Assembly: GCF_014197615.1 (NCBI RefSeq)
Contig: NZ_JACIFY010000018.1
Coordinates: 103,208 to 167,207 of the forward strand
Reading direction: 5' to 3'
DNA from: Rhizobium esperanzae
GTDB taxonomy: Bacteria > Pseudomonadota > Alphaproteobacteria > Rhizobiales > Rhizobiaceae
DNA length: 64,000 nt
The notes under the pieces are model-generated. The model was not told the origin of the DNA. It searched no databases and worked only from the letters and a program-made list of their open reading frames with translations. Positions 25,410-33,969 of the stretch are shown here, one piece after another. Positions within the stretch are counted from its first letter, which is position 1. The number at the start of each line of letters is the position of its first letter. The translations under genes and the position numbers were made by a program.

Positions 25410-26132
25410 TCAAGCCTGTCTGGCCTCTGCGTCCGGTGGCGGAAGCGCTATGCCGTAGTAGGGATCGACCCAGACGAGGAGATCCCTGACCGACGTGACG
25501 CCCGGCACATTCTCGGCCGCGATTTTTGCGGCAAGACGCTCGCGTTCATCGAAAATCGTGCCAGTCAGTTCGGCAACGCCGTTGGCGACATGGCAGTGGA
25601 TGAAGCCATTGCGGCTCCAGCTCTGCTTTGCCAGTTCGGCCTCGATCGCCGCCTGGATCTCTGCATCGCCGGTGGAAGCCGAGGTGGGCGGCAGTGCCTG
25701 CGAGAGTGCGCGCAGCACGTCGGAGCGGGCGAGTATGCCGATGAGCCTGCCATCGGCCACGACGGGAAGGCGCTTGATATCCTGGCGCTCCATCAATCTG
25801 ACCGCATCGGAAATGGCGGCGGTCGGCGCAATGGCGCTGACCGGCGATGTCATTACCTCCTCGACCCGTCGCCCATGGGTGCGAACATATTCGTCGGCGA
25901 TCTTTCCGGGGCTGGCCAGCCACTCGAGCAGCCATGAGCGTTTACGCTCGGTGTTCAATTCGCTGCGGCGCAGGAAATCGCCTTCGCTGACGATGCCGAC
26001 AAGCGTTCCGTTGGCGTCGACGACGGGCAGGCCGCTGATCCTGTTGTCGAGCATCAGTTTGGCGGCTTCCGCAACGGAAGAGGACGCCGTTACGGTGATC
26101 GCCGGCGCAGTCATGATGGTTTGAACGAGCAT
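25410..26132 (-). CDS. CBS-pair and BON domain protein
   Basis: 240 residues: two CBS domains (about 1-60 and 90-150; 'MLDNRISGLPVVDANGTLVGIVSEGDFL' and 'LMERQDIKRLPVVADGRLIGILARSDVLRAL') followed by a BON domain (about 165-230, 'HCHVANGVAELTGTIFDERERLAAKIAAENVPGV'). CBS pairs bind adenine nucleotides; BON domains bind membranes or partner proteins. The start at 26132 has GGAG six bases upstream, whereas 26144 has none. It shares a promoter region with two FixK-type boxes with the Nia ATPase gene. A paralogue lies at 62927. Confidence 0.88.
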   Translation of the reverse strand: MLVQTIMTAPAITVTASSSVAEAAKLMLDNRISGLPVVDANGTLVGIVSEGDFLRRSELNTERKRSWLLEWLASPGKIADEYVRTHGRRVEEVMTSPVSAIAPTAAISDAVRLMERQDIKRLPVVADGRLIGILARSDVLRALSQALPPTSASTGDAEIQAAIEAELAKQSWSRNGFIHCHVANGVAELTGTIFDERERLAAKIAAENVPGVTSVRDLLVWVDPYYGIALPPPDAEARQA

Positions 26133-26256
26133 TGTCGACTCCATGACGAAATAAGCACCGCATCACGTCTACGAGCGCGGTGCACGGAAATCTTTGAATG
26201 GGCGGGCCGTTACTTAAGCCGGCGGAACCAAGGTAGCGCGCTGCAGGCGGACCGCT

Positions 26257-26270
26257 TTGATCGGCGTCAA
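26257..26270. promoter_or_regulatory. FixK/FnrN box, CBS-BON side
   Basis: TTGA-TCGGCG-TCAA. Its centre lies about 131 bases upstream of the CBS-BON start on the minus strand and 244 from the Nia start, so the CBS gene is the likelier target. Confidence 0.7.
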
Positions 26271-26361
26271 ATATGGCCTTGCAATCGGTGCAGGTTTTGG
26301 AATGAGCTCTCCGCGGAAATACAGGTGCTGCTGACTGATGGGCTCACTTTCCGGCCTCTTC

Positions 26362-26375
26362 TTGATTTGGCTCAA
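26362..26375. promoter_or_regulatory. FixK/FnrN box, Nia side
   Basis: TTGA-TTTGGC-TCAA. Its centre lies about 139 bases upstream of the Nia ATPase start, which predicts a leader of about 100 bases containing the hairpin at 26381. Confidence 0.7.
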
Positions 26376-26380
26376 ACATT

Positions 26381-26397
26381 CTCCTCCGCAGGAGGAG
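26381..26397 (+). promoter_or_regulatory. Hairpin in the presumed Nia mRNA leader
   Basis: CTCCTCC-GCA-GGAGGAG forms a perfect 7-bp stem. The right arm resembles a Shine-Dalgarno sequence but is 110 bases from the ATPase ATG, so it is not that gene's ribosome site. The role is unknown. Confidence 0.35.
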
Positions 26398-26507
26398 CAT
26401 TCTCAAGGCTCAACGGGTCTGCGGCGCCGGCGTGGCCTTTTTAGCGCACGCCGAAGATGGCTTGCCGGCGCGTTCTGCACGTCGGTCTCGGGTAGGAGAA
26501 ACACCGC

Positions 26508-28808
26508 ATGCTGATACGGGGTTGGCGTGGCGCAAAAACATGGATGCTGCCCCTGGTCACATTGGCGCTGGTCGCCGGTGGGCTCGCCAGATTGGCTGGG
26601 CAACCGCATGTTGCCACGCAATTGTGGACGACGGGAACGGCGGCTGTCCTTGCCGCCCTCCTGATCGATGTAGGGATCAGCCTTCACAAGAAAGAATTCG
26701 GCCTCGATCTCATCGCGGCGCTGGCGATGGGCGGAGCCATTGTTTTCGGCGAGTATTTTGCCGGAATTATTGTTGCGCTCATGTTTACCAGCGGGCAGTT
26801 CCTGGAGAACTTTGCCCAAAACCGGGCGGGCCGGGAGATGACGGCGCTGCTCGGCAGGGTGCCGAACACCGCAGCCCGTTATGAATGCGGCCGCATCCAG
26901 GACGTCGCCTTGTCGGCCATCGTGCCCGGCGATCGCATTCTTGTCCGCCGCGGTGAAGTTGTTCCCGTCGATGGCATCGTTGCCGGGAATGCCGCTGTGC
27001 TCGATGAATCCGCCCTGACAGGCGAGGCGCTGCCGGTGCGGCGAAAACCCGGGCAGGCGGTGATGAGCGGCTCAACGAATGCCGGCGATGCTTTCGACCT
27101 GCAGGCGACGCGTGCCGCGGCGGGCAGCACCTACGCGGCGGTCATCCGGCTGGTCAAGGCGGCGCAGGAGAACAAAGCGCCGATGGTGCGGCTGGCCGCC
27201 CGGTTCGGCATGCTATTCCTGGCTCTGACCCTGGCGATCGCTATATCCGCCTGGGCGTTCACCGGAGATGCGACGCGGGCCCTGGCTGTCCTTGTCGTGG
27301 CGACACCTTGTCCGCTGATACTGGCCGTGCCGGTCGCCATCGTGTCCGGCATCTCCCGCTGCGCGAAGAAAGGCATCCTGGTCAAGGACGGCGGCGCTCT
27401 TGAAGCGCTTGCAGCCGCAAGGACCGCTCTCCTCGATAAGACCGGAACGTTGACCGACGGCCGTGCGCGGCTGATTGAGATAAAGGCGCGCGGCGATCTC
27501 GACGCACTCGAGGTCCTCAGACTGGCGGCGTCGCTGGATCAGAGCTCTCCCCATGTGGTGGCGCAGGCTCTCGTGACCGCGGCCCGCGGGCGAGGGCTCG
27601 TGCTCGACACGCCCTCGGATGTGCGCGAGGCTCCCGGCTCCGGGTTGACGGGCCGCGTCGGCGGGCATGACGTTCTGGCCGGCGGATGGAACTTCGCGAG
27701 TGCGAAGCTTCAAGATTCGGACTTTCGTGAAGAAATCAAAAGCTGGATACGGCGCGACGGAACGGTCGCGGTCATCGTCGCAATCGATGGCGCACTGGCC
27801 GGAGCCATTCTCCTGGCTGACCAAATTCGTCCGGAAGCCGGTTATGTGTTGCGGCATCTGCGGGACGCCGGCATCGCGCGCATTGTCCTTGCGACCGGCG
27901 ACCGCGCCGATCTCGCTGAAGATGTCGCCGCCTTTGTCGGGGTCGATGAGGTCATCAGCGAAATGAAGCCTGAAGATAAGACGATCGCCGTGCAAAAGGA
28001 GCAAGCAAGAAGCCGTCCAGTCCTGATGATCGGTGACGGCGTCAACGACGCGCCGGCGCTTGCGGCCGCCGACGTCGGCATTGCCATGGGTGCACGGGGG
28101 GCCGCTGCCTCATCCGAAGCAGCGGATGTCGTGATCCTGGTCGACCGGCTGGACCGGCTGGTCGACGCCATCCACGTCGCGCGACGGTCGCGCAGGATTG
28201 CGCTGCAGAGTGTCTATGCCGGCATGGCCCTCTCGATGGCAGGTATGGTCGCGGCCGCACTTGGTCATCTGACACCGGTGGAAGGAGCGCTTTTTCAGGA
28301 AGCGATCGACTTCCTCGTCATCATGAATGCGCTCCGCGCCCTTGGCCCGCCGCTGTCGTTTGGCACCGCATTCCCTCGACTGAGCAACGAAACTTTGCTG
28401 GAACTGGAGGCTGAACATGCGGCTCTGGCCGATGTGATTGACGACATCCGCATCACGGCGGATCGCATACATCGCCTCCCCAGGGAGCAGACAAAAGACG
28501 AACTCGAAAAGCTGGATCGCGAACTCCGTGAGCGCCTGCTTCCACACGAGAAACAGGATGAGAAGGTTTATGCGCGACTGCGCCAGCACAGGGCAGCACC
28601 CGACGTTCTGGCCGGCATGAGCCGGACTCACATGGAGATCCAACGGCAAATCCACAACCTAAGCGACGTGTGCAAGGCGTTTGCCGCCGAGGTGCCGACA
28701 GATGCGCAACTCTATGAGGTCCAGCGACTGCTGCACGGCCTGGAGGCCATTACGCGCCTTCATTTTGCGCAGGAAGAAGAAATCTACCGCTCGCTGGAAG
28801 CCGGGTGA
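26508..28808 (+). CDS. nia: P1B-5-type metal ATPase with C-terminal hemerythrin domain (Nia-like)
   Basis: A 766-residue heavy-metal P-type ATPase without an N-terminal metal domain. The transmembrane metal motif is 'TPCPL' (266-270) rather than CPC. Actuator 'TGEALP' is near 171, the phosphorylated Asp310 in 'DKTGTLT', and the hinge 'MIGDGVNDAPALAAADVGIAMG'. From about residue 630 follows a hemerythrin-like four-helix domain (His637 in EAEHAALADVI, then 'LPHEKQDEK', 'MSRTHMEIQ', 'LHFAQEEEIY') fit to bind a diiron centre. TPCPL plus this tail defines P1B-5 ATPases such as S. meliloti Nia, a Ni/Fe exporter active in nodules. FixK-type boxes upstream agree. Confidence 0.9.
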   Translation: MLIRGWRGAKTWMLPLVTLALVAGGLARLAGQPHVATQLWTTGTAAVLAALLIDVGISLHKKEFGLDLIAALAMGGAIVFGEYFAGIIVALMFTSGQFLENFAQNRAGREMTALLGRVPNTAARYECGRIQDVALSAIVPGDRILVRRGEVVPVDGIVAGNAAVLDESALTGEALPVRRKPGQAVMSGSTNAGDAFDLQATRAAAGSTYAAVIRLVKAAQENKAPMVRLAARFGMLFLALTLAIAISAWAFTGDATRALAVLVVATPCPLILAVPVAIVSGISRCAKKGILVKDGGALEALAAARTALLDKTGTLTDGRARLIEIKARGDLDALEVLRLAASLDQSSPHVVAQALVTAARGRGLVLDTPSDVREAPGSGLTGRVGGHDVLAGGWNFASAKLQDSDFREEIKSWIRRDGTVAVIVAIDGALAGAILLADQIRPEAGYVLRHLRDAGIARIVLATGDRADLAEDVAAFVGVDEVISEMKPEDKTIAVQKEQARSRPVLMIGDGVNDAPALAAADVGIAMGARGAAASSEAADVVILVDRLDRLVDAIHVARRSRRIALQSVYAGMALSMAGMVAAALGHLTPVEGALFQEAIDFLVIMNALRALGPPLSFGTAFPRLSNETLLELEAEHAALADVIDDIRITADRIHRLPREQTKDELEKLDRELRERLLPHEKQDEKVYARLRQHRAAPDVLAGMSRTHMEIQRQIHNLSDVCKAFAAEVPTDAQLYEVQRLLHGLEAITRLHFAQEEEIYRSLEAG

Positions 28809-28892
28809 ACACTCTTGCCGCAGTCGATACAGAGGGTCGAAAGTTCGGCCCATTCCGCCATGTCGCTTGCGAAAGTTCGTTTCCCCGAATCG

Positions 28893-30068
28893 TCAGAGAC
28901 CGTGTCGGCCAATGACGGCAAGCGCCTCGTCGGCTATCACCTGCTCCTCGTCGGTCGGAATGACGAAGGCAGTTATCGCGCTGTCCCGAGCACTGATGAC
29001 CGTCGCATTCGCCTTGTTGGCAGACTCGCTGAGGTCGAGGCCCATCCACGCGAGATGACGTGCCACGCCCTTCCGGACTTCCGGCTGATGCTCTCCGATA
29101 CCGGCGGTAAAGACGATGGCGTCGACGCCGCCCAGCGACACCGTCAGCCTGCCTATCTCGCCGGCGATCTTGAAACAGAAGAGATCAAGCGCTTCCCGCG
29201 CCGCCGGGTGGAAATCGTCGACGAGCACCCGCACGTCTCCGCTCACGCCGGAGACGCCGAGCAGGCCGCATCTGTGGTAGAGGAAATCTTCGAGCCGGTC
29301 GGCGTCATGGAATTCGTTGCGGAGAAGATGGATCAGCGCGCCTGCATCGATCGATCCCGGGCGGGTGGCCATGGGTACCCCGTCGAGCGTGGAAAAGCCC
29401 ATGCTGGTATCGATGCTGACGCCGTCCACCATCCCGCAAAGGCTCGCACCGCTTCCCAGATGCGCGCATACGACCCTGCCGCTGCCTACATCGGGAGCGA
29501 TTTTTTTGAGCTTTTCAGAAACGGACTTGTAGGAAAGTCCATGGAACCCATACCTGCGGATTCCCGCTTCATGCATTTCGCGCGGAATCGCGAAACGTGC
29601 GGCAAGACGATATAGAGATGTGTGAAACGCGGTATCGAACGACGCGGTCTGCGGCACATCAGCATATGTCGCCCGAACAGCGCGGATCACCTTCAGAGCC
29701 GGGGGCAGGTGCAGAGACGCCAGTGGCACCAGTTCCTCGATCTGTGCCTGAATATCCAAGTCCAAGAATACAGGCCCTGTGAAGGCCAAACCTCCATGAA
29801 CAATGCGATGCCCGACCACCGTCGGCGCTGAACCTTGCGGCAGGAGTCGGGAGAGGACCTCGGCAATCAAAGCCGGACCGACTTCCTGGATATCTGGCAA
29901 GTCGGCGTCATGAGGCTCACCTGCGATCTCGTAGTCGAGGCGGCTCTTTTTATCAACAGTCGCCGCACCTCTGGCCAGCGGCCGGACAGCGCCACCGGCG
30001 CCGATCTCGAAGACGCCGATCTTCAAGCTTGAGGATCCGGCATTGAAGGTAACTGCAATTCTGCTCAT
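28893..30068 (-). CDS. ackA: Acetate kinase AckA
   Basis: A 391-residue acetate kinase: 'VTFNAGSSSLKIGVFE' at the start, 'VVGHRIVHGG', 'RRYGFHGLSYKSV', 'VCAHLGSGASLCG' and 'IVFTAGIGEHQPEVR'. It interconverts acetyl phosphate and acetate with ATP/ADP, giving substrate-level ATP at low oxygen, or activates acetate in the other direction. No phosphotransacetylase gene is adjacent, unlike many ackA-pta pairs. A 100-residue protein of unknown function is encoded 21 bases upstream on the same strand. Confidence 0.95.
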   Translation of the reverse strand: MSRIAVTFNAGSSSLKIGVFEIGAGGAVRPLARGAATVDKKSRLDYEIAGEPHDADLPDIQEVGPALIAEVLSRLLPQGSAPTVVGHRIVHGGLAFTGPVFLDLDIQAQIEELVPLASLHLPPALKVIRAVRATYADVPQTASFDTAFHTSLYRLAARFAIPREMHEAGIRRYGFHGLSYKSVSEKLKKIAPDVGSGRVVCAHLGSGASLCGMVDGVSIDTSMGFSTLDGVPMATRPGSIDAGALIHLLRNEFHDADRLEDFLYHRCGLLGVSGVSGDVRVLVDDFHPAAREALDLFCFKIAGEIGRLTVSLGGVDAIVFTAGIGEHQPEVRKGVARHLAWMGLDLSESANKANATVISARDSAITAFVIPTDEEQVIADEALAVIGRHGL

Positions 30069-30089
30069 GGGACCTCCCGCAGATCTTCG

Positions 30090-30392
30090 CTAACCCGCCT
30101 GCCTCTCGTTTTCCGCCTCTTGCAAAGCCGCCTTCAACAACTGAAGCGCGAATTCCTTCGCGGATCTTTCGTCATCCGCACATAACTTCAAAGGGGCGCA
30201 TTTTTCCTTCAGGTTTCGAAGGAGCTTCTGGCGAAGTCTAGAGACAAGATGCGAGTCCCGCTTAGCGAGAAGCTCCTGCAAGCAGGTGACGGCAACCACT
30301 TCGAACATCAGAAGCCTGCCTTCGACTTCGCCTTGTGAAGGAATAGGGAACCGTTCGCCGCCTCGTCTGAAGTCTCGTTCCGTCGACAGCAT
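30090..30392 (-). CDS. Hypothetical 100-residue protein upstream of ackA
   Basis: Not a family I recognise. The protein is mostly helical and charged, with 'LLMFEVVAVTCLQELLAKRDSHLVSRLRQKLLRNLKEK' in the middle and a hydrophobic-charged C-terminal helix 'SAKEFALQLLKAALQEAENE'. GGGAGGTCATAG lies at good spacing before the ATG at 30392, and ackA follows after 21 bases, so the gene looks real and co-transcribed. A FixK-type box lies about 151 bases upstream in the region shared with the divergent stress gene. Confidence 0.65.
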   Translation of the reverse strand: MLSTERDFRRGGERFPIPSQGEVEGRLLMFEVVAVTCLQELLAKRDSHLVSRLRQKLLRNLKEKCAPLKLCADDERSAKEFALQLLKAALQEAENERQAG

Positions 30393-30536
30393 CTATGACC
30401 TCCCATCTTCGTTCTCATCGGTTCCAGCGCCCCGCGCCCCGCTCAAGCCTGCGCACAATGGCGCGCGGCTCTTGCGGTCGGCTACATCCTTCATAGACAG
30501 GCTATACCGCCAAAATCGACAGCGCTTTGACGAAGG

Positions 30537-30550
30537 TCAAGGAACGCCCC
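30537..30550. promoter_or_regulatory. FixK/FnrN box before the second universal stress gene
   Basis: TTGA-CGAAGG-TCAA. Its centre is about 53 bases upstream of the ATG at 30597 and 151 bases from the divergent gene at 30392. The position suits direct activation of the stress gene. Confidence 0.7.
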
Positions 30551-30596
30551 GCCAGACTGGTTATCCTTCTGACACCAATCAGAGAGGTATATCGAC

Positions 30597-31430
30597 ATGA
30601 CAATCAGGACGGTATTAAGCATCCTCGGCGTCAACCAGTTCGAGGAAGATCTGAAAACCGCAATCGACTTTTGCGGCGCTCAGGGCGCGCATCTGAATGC
30701 GCTCGTAATCGCGCTGGGAGCGTCTCCGATCATCGGGGACTATAATGCCATCTCGCCCGTCTGGATCGAGGAGCGGCAGCGCGAGATCGATGCGCTTTCC
30801 CACAAGACTGAAGAGATCAAGGAAATTCTTGGCCGAAGCGATATCTCCTACGAGGTTCAGGACGTCTATACCGAATTCGCTTTGGCAGACGAGGATATCG
30901 CCGAAAGGGCTCTCTATGCCGATGTGGTCCTGGTCGGACGGCAGGCGGCCCGCGACGAAGAGCTTCGCAAACGCATCATCGACGGTGCTCTCTTCCGAAC
31001 GCCCACTCCGATCCTCATCAACCGCGGAACGCGAGCAATGAATTCATCATCGAGATCGGTTCTTCTCGCATGGGATTCGAGCGATGAAGCTTCCCGGGCC
31101 GCTCGCCAGTCGCTTGACCTGCTCAAGCAGGCCGACACCGTCTACGTAACCATGGTGGATCCGGTGGCAAGGGCAGGCGTGAACGGGGAAGAGCCAGGCG
31201 CCGACATTGCCGCCTATCTCGCGCGTCACGGCGTCAAGGTCCAGGTGGACCGCGTCGCCAGCGGCGGACAGCCGGCAGACGAGGTCCTGCGGCAGCACGC
31301 GGTCGACGTATCCGCCGATCTCATCGTCATGGGCGCGTACAATCATCCCCGCTGGCAGCAAACGATCTTTGGCGGGGTGACCCGCAGCATGATCGAGGAA
31401 AGCAAGATGCCGATATTCATGGCCCATTAA
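30597..31430 (+). CDS. Universal stress protein, two-domain
   Basis: A 277-residue UspA-family protein. The second Usp domain begins near residue 150 ('SRSVLLAWDSSDEASRAARQSLDLL') and ends in the nucleotide-binding signature 'LIVMGAYNHPRWQQTIFGGVTRSMIEESKMPIFMAH'. The first half is the divergent non-binding type ('DFCGAQGAHLNALVIALGA'). It differs clearly from the protein encoded at 23368. AGAGAGGTATATCGAC precedes the ATG and a FixK-type box lies 53 bases upstream, so low-oxygen induction is likely. Confidence 0.88.
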   Translation: MTIRTVLSILGVNQFEEDLKTAIDFCGAQGAHLNALVIALGASPIIGDYNAISPVWIEERQREIDALSHKTEEIKEILGRSDISYEVQDVYTEFALADEDIAERALYADVVLVGRQAARDEELRKRIIDGALFRTPTPILINRGTRAMNSSSRSVLLAWDSSDEASRAARQSLDLLKQADTVYVTMVDPVARAGVNGEEPGADIAAYLARHGVKVQVDRVASGGQPADEVLRQHAVDVSADLIVMGAYNHPRWQQTIFGGVTRSMIEESKMPIFMAH

Positions 31431-31733
31431 AATTGCCGGGCCTTACGTTTCGACACGTTCGGCTGCGAGACCGCCCTATAGGGATCGGCCTTCTCCGGAG
31501 CGGCGTGTCCGGGTCCTGTCCTTGTGCATGTCGTCCAAAAGCCTGTGCAATTGGATGACATGCATCATCAATCCTCTTCTGGCGGGATCAGACGATCCAC
31601 TTGGCATCTGACCTCGTGACGAAGGCATCAGGGCTCCTCCGGCCGCTGGAAAATTGATCTCGAGCGTAGCGCCAAACATCGCGCGCTGCATCATGTGCAG
31701 TTTTACGCTCTCGGCATCTCCCGGCTCCAGCCT
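31431..31733. other. Gap between the stress gene and the PNPOx-like gene
   Basis: 303 bases between convergent genes. A 72-codon minus-strand frame (31476-31694) exists but lacks a ribosome site and looks non-coding. No hairpin with a T run and no anaerobox were found. Confidence 0.5.
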
Positions 31734-32189
31734 TTAGTCACTTCTGAAAACAACGCGGCCCGATAAAGCGTGGACAAAAATTCCGAAGAATACGTGCGGC
31801 GACTCGGCCAGGACCGGAAGCTCTTTCGGCTTGAGCGAACCAACTTCCCACCAATCCGAGTGCTTCTGCAACAGCTCCCATGCGTGCAGACGTTGGCTCC
31901 TCCCGACATCGGCATCGGGAAACTCCTCGAACTTTCCCTCGGCAATGATGCTCGCCCAGCCGCCGCCCACCCGCTGATCCACCTGCAGGCAAACCTTATC
32001 GTTTTCTCGCATCCATTCCAGCTTGCGGCCAGGCATCGAGAAACAATAGGCCACGCCATTGTCGTATGAAAAATAGATCGGCACGACATATGGCTGGCTG
32101 TCTTTGCAGCAGGCCAGGTGCCCGAAACGCGCCTCTTCCAGGGCCGAATAGCACTCGGCCTGCGTATATTCGCGTAATCCCAATGACAT
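31734..32189 (-). CDS. Pyridoxamine-phosphate-oxidase-fold flavin/nucleotide-binding protein
   Basis: A 151-residue split-barrel protein of the PNPOx-like flavin-binding superfamily: 'EEARFGHLACCKDSQPYVVPIYFSYDNGVAYCFS' and 'KLEWMRENDKVCLQVDQRVGGGWASIIAEGKFEEFPD' are the usual N-terminal barrel strands. Members bind FMN, F420 or heme; which one is not shown here. AAAGGAGCGCGTC precedes the ATG. A TTGAT-N4-CGCAA box lies about 66 bases upstream, suggesting FixK- or NnrR-type control as for nirK. Confidence 0.8.
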   Translation of the reverse strand: MSLGLREYTQAECYSALEEARFGHLACCKDSQPYVVPIYFSYDNGVAYCFSMPGRKLEWMRENDKVCLQVDQRVGGGWASIIAEGKFEEFPDADVGRSQRLHAWELLQKHSDWWEVGSLKPKELPVLAESPHVFFGIFVHALSGRVVFRSD

Positions 32190-32248
32190 GACGCGCTCCT
32201 TTCGCTCATGTTTGCGATGTCATGATAGGCCGATGCCCGTTTCACGCA

Positions 32249-32262
32249 TTGATGAATCGCAA
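32249..32262. promoter_or_regulatory. Hybrid TTGAT-N4-CGCAA box before the PNPOx-like gene
   Basis: TTGAT-GAAT-CGCAA joins an FNR/FixK half-site (TTGAT) with an NnrR-type half-site (TTGCG on the other strand). Its centre is about 66 bases upstream of the ATG at 32189. The same form occurs at 38327 and 43776. Confidence 0.5.
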
Positions 32263-32355
32263 ACGCCCCGGCAAGTGCCGTTGCCCCGCCTCTTCATCGA
32301 GCGTGCCACAATCCCGGCGCTTTCGGTCGCGGACGAAGCTTGTCAGCGAATGGGC

Positions 32356-32375
32356 GTGCCCCGCCATCGGGGCAC
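32356..32375 (-). terminator. Hairpin downstream of the DksA/TraR-like gene
   Basis: GTGCCCC-GCCATC-GGGGCAC gives a 7-bp GC-rich stem about 55 bases past the stop of the minus-strand gene. There is no T run, so termination is only possible. Confidence 0.35.
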
Positions 32376-32430
32376 ACTACCCGACAGCGTCATTCACGCG
32401 ATCTCTGCAGGCAGTCTGCGATGTCGCTCG

Positions 32431-32754
32431 CTAGACCGCCAGGTGAGCACATGCCACGCAAAGGGGGGTGTAGGGAAGGGCGTTCAGCCGTTTAGTCTCG
32501 ATTGGGCGGAGACATCTGACACAACGACCGAACGTTTCGCGTTTAAGGCGCTCGAGAGCAGCGTCGATCGATGCGATCTGTTCACGCGCTTCCCGTCGCA
32601 TTTCCGTCAGCACCTGATCGTTCTCGACCTGAGTGATACGATCCTCGCTATCTGGATCCAGCGCAGCACCGAGATCGGCGTCAATCGCCGACAGCCGGCG
32701 TTGCAAGTCCGTTTTCAAGACTTTCAGTTTGTTTTCCATCTCTTCGTTCGTCAT
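32431..32754 (-). CDS. DksA/TraR-family zinc-finger protein
   Basis: A 107-residue protein with an N-terminal coiled coil (about residues 1-70, 'ENKLKVLKTDLQRRLSAIDADL', 'EMRREAREQIASIDAALERLKRE') and a C4 zinc finger 'CVRCLRPI' plus 'CVACA', the architecture of DksA/TraR. These proteins enter the RNA polymerase secondary channel and adjust transcription under stress. The DxxDxA tip of DksA is not obvious, so it is a short DksA-like member. AGGAGGATCTCA lies before the ATG. A FixK-type box is 250 bases upstream. Confidence 0.85.
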   Translation of the reverse strand: MTNEEMENKLKVLKTDLQRRLSAIDADLGAALDPDSEDRITQVENDQVLTEMRREAREQIASIDAALERLKRETFGRCVRCLRPIETKRLNALPYTPLCVACAHLAV

Positions 32755-33243
32755 TGAGATCCTCCTAGCCGCCGTTTGCCGGCCGTTGCAGCGACCGACA
32801 GCCGGTCATCGAGTGCACGACACCCTTGGTGCGGTCCATCAGAGGCACGACGCCGCTGTCCACGGCCAGATGTGGGCGGCATCGGCGCTCGGCTTGAATG
32901 GGAGCGCATCGAGATGTGCCTTCGAAGCTCAATATCGCTCACGACGAACCTCTTTCAGGTCAGACGTCATGATGGTGCCGTCTCGAGCGACTATCGTTGA
33001 TTTCCGTCAATCATCGCTGAAATCTGCTTGGATCCAAAGGGGCACCGCCTGTCGAGAGCCCTAGATAACCCTGTGGACATGACGTTAATCAGGAGACGCC
33101 GCCTTCCGGCAGTCCTCCAATGCCGTGATAAACCGGCGTGACAGACGTAATCCGAATAGGATCCGTTCTCTCGGAGAAACTCTGCCTGACCAGTTCCTCG
33201 TCACGGAGGAAATGGCTGGTCTGGGCATGGCGGTTTTGAAACG
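32755..33243. other. Gap upstream of the DksA-like gene
   Basis: 489 bases with no gene I can support. A 63-codon GTG frame (32942 to 32751, minus strand) has a ribosome site (AAAGAGG) and overlaps the DksA-like start by ATGA, but its Arg/Ser/Pro-rich translation looks non-coding. A full FixK-type box lies at 32997. The long leader may instead be an untranslated region. Confidence 0.5.
32997..33010. promoter_or_regulatory. FixK/FnrN box upstream of the DksA-like gene
   Basis: TTGA-TTTCCG-TCAA. Its centre is about 250 bases upstream of the DksA-like ATG (minus strand), implying a leader of about 200 bases, or a small coding frame in between. Confidence 0.65.
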
Positions 33244-33969
33244 TCAGTCGAGCCTGGCGGTGAAGACGTAGCCGACGCCGCGCACGGCCTTGATGAATTG
33301 CGGCTTCTTCGGATCGGTTTCGATCTTGCGGCGCAGGCGGACGATCTGAGCGTCGATCGTCCGGTCGAAGGCTTCGAGATTTCGTCCCCGGGTGAGATCC
33401 ATCAGCACATCGCGCGTGAGGACCCGGCCGGCATGCCGCACGAAGGTCGCCAGCATGTCGAATTCGCCGGTCGTCAGCTCGACCTCCGCGCCGTCGGGGT
33501 CGAGAAGCTGACGACGGCTGAGATTGAGCTTCCAATCCTCGAAGCCGACGATCTCCTCGCTCGCGGCTTCTGCATTGCGCGGCGAAGATTGCCGGCGGCG
33601 CAGGATCGACTTCAGGCGGGCATGGACTTCCCGGAGATGGAAAGGCTTGGCGATGTAGTCGTCGGCGCCGACCTCCAGGCCGACGATTCGGTCGACGACA
33701 TCGTCCCGGCCGGTCAGCATCATGATCGGGACATCCGAGGTGGCCCGAATTTCACGGGCGAGATCGAGACCATCGGTGCCGCCGGGAAGGACGAGATCGA
33801 GGAGGATGGCATCGAAAGTCTGCTGGCGCAGGCGTACCCGCATCTCGGTCCCGTCGGAGGCGGCGGAGACTGAGTAGCCCTCGCCCTCGAAATAGCGCGT
33901 CAACATCTGGCGAATGCGCGGGTCGTCGTCAACGACGAGAAGATGCGCGTCATTCTGAGCTGTTGCCAT
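33244..33969 (-). CDS. Orphan OmpR/PhoB-family response regulator
   Basis: 241 residues: receiver (about 8-125, acidic cluster 'VVDDDPR', phosphorylated Asp58 in 'ILLDLVLPG', Thr in 'MLTGRDD', Lys in 'YIAKPFHLREV') and winged-helix DNA-binding domain ('ELTTGEFDMLATFVRHAGRVLTRDVLMDLTRGRNLEAFDRTIDAQIVRLRRKIE'). No kinase gene is adjacent. In R. etli an OmpR/PhoB-type regulator, FxkR, carries the hFixL signal to fixK in place of FixJ, and this window has hFixL and fixK but no fixJ, so this gene is a candidate; proof is lacking. The ATG at 33969 was chosen by family start; the frame extends to 34029. Confidence 0.88.
   Translation of the reverse strand: MATAQNDAHLLVVDDDPRIRQMLTRYFEGEGYSVSAASDGTEMRVRLRQQTFDAILLDLVLPGGTDGLDLAREIRATSDVPIMMLTGRDDVVDRIVGLEVGADDYIAKPFHLREVHARLKSILRRRQSSPRNAEAASEEIVGFEDWKLNLSRRQLLDPDGAEVELTTGEFDMLATFVRHAGRVLTRDVLMDLTRGRNLEAFDRTIDAQIVRLRRKIETDPKKPQFIKAVRGVGYVFTARLD

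Larger units (their letters stand above)
26133..26507. other. Divergent promoter region between the CBS-BON and Nia genes
   Basis: 375 bases with no gene. It holds two full TTGA-N6-TCAA boxes 105 bases apart, one nearer each gene at similar distances (about 131 and 139 bases from the start codons), and a CTCCTCC-GCA-GGAGGAG hairpin in the presumed leader of the ATPase mRNA. No other feature was seen. Confidence 0.7.

Noticed and set aside
31476..31694. 72-codon minus-strand frame downstream of the PNPOx-like gene
   Set aside because: No ribosome site and a composition unlike neighbouring proteins.
32751..32942. 63-codon GTG frame upstream of the DksA-like gene with a ribosome site and ATGA overlap
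   Set aside because: The Arg/Ser/Pro-rich translation looks non-coding and the DksA-like gene has its own strong ribosome site. The nearby FixK box keeps it worth a conservation check, but I do not list it as a gene.
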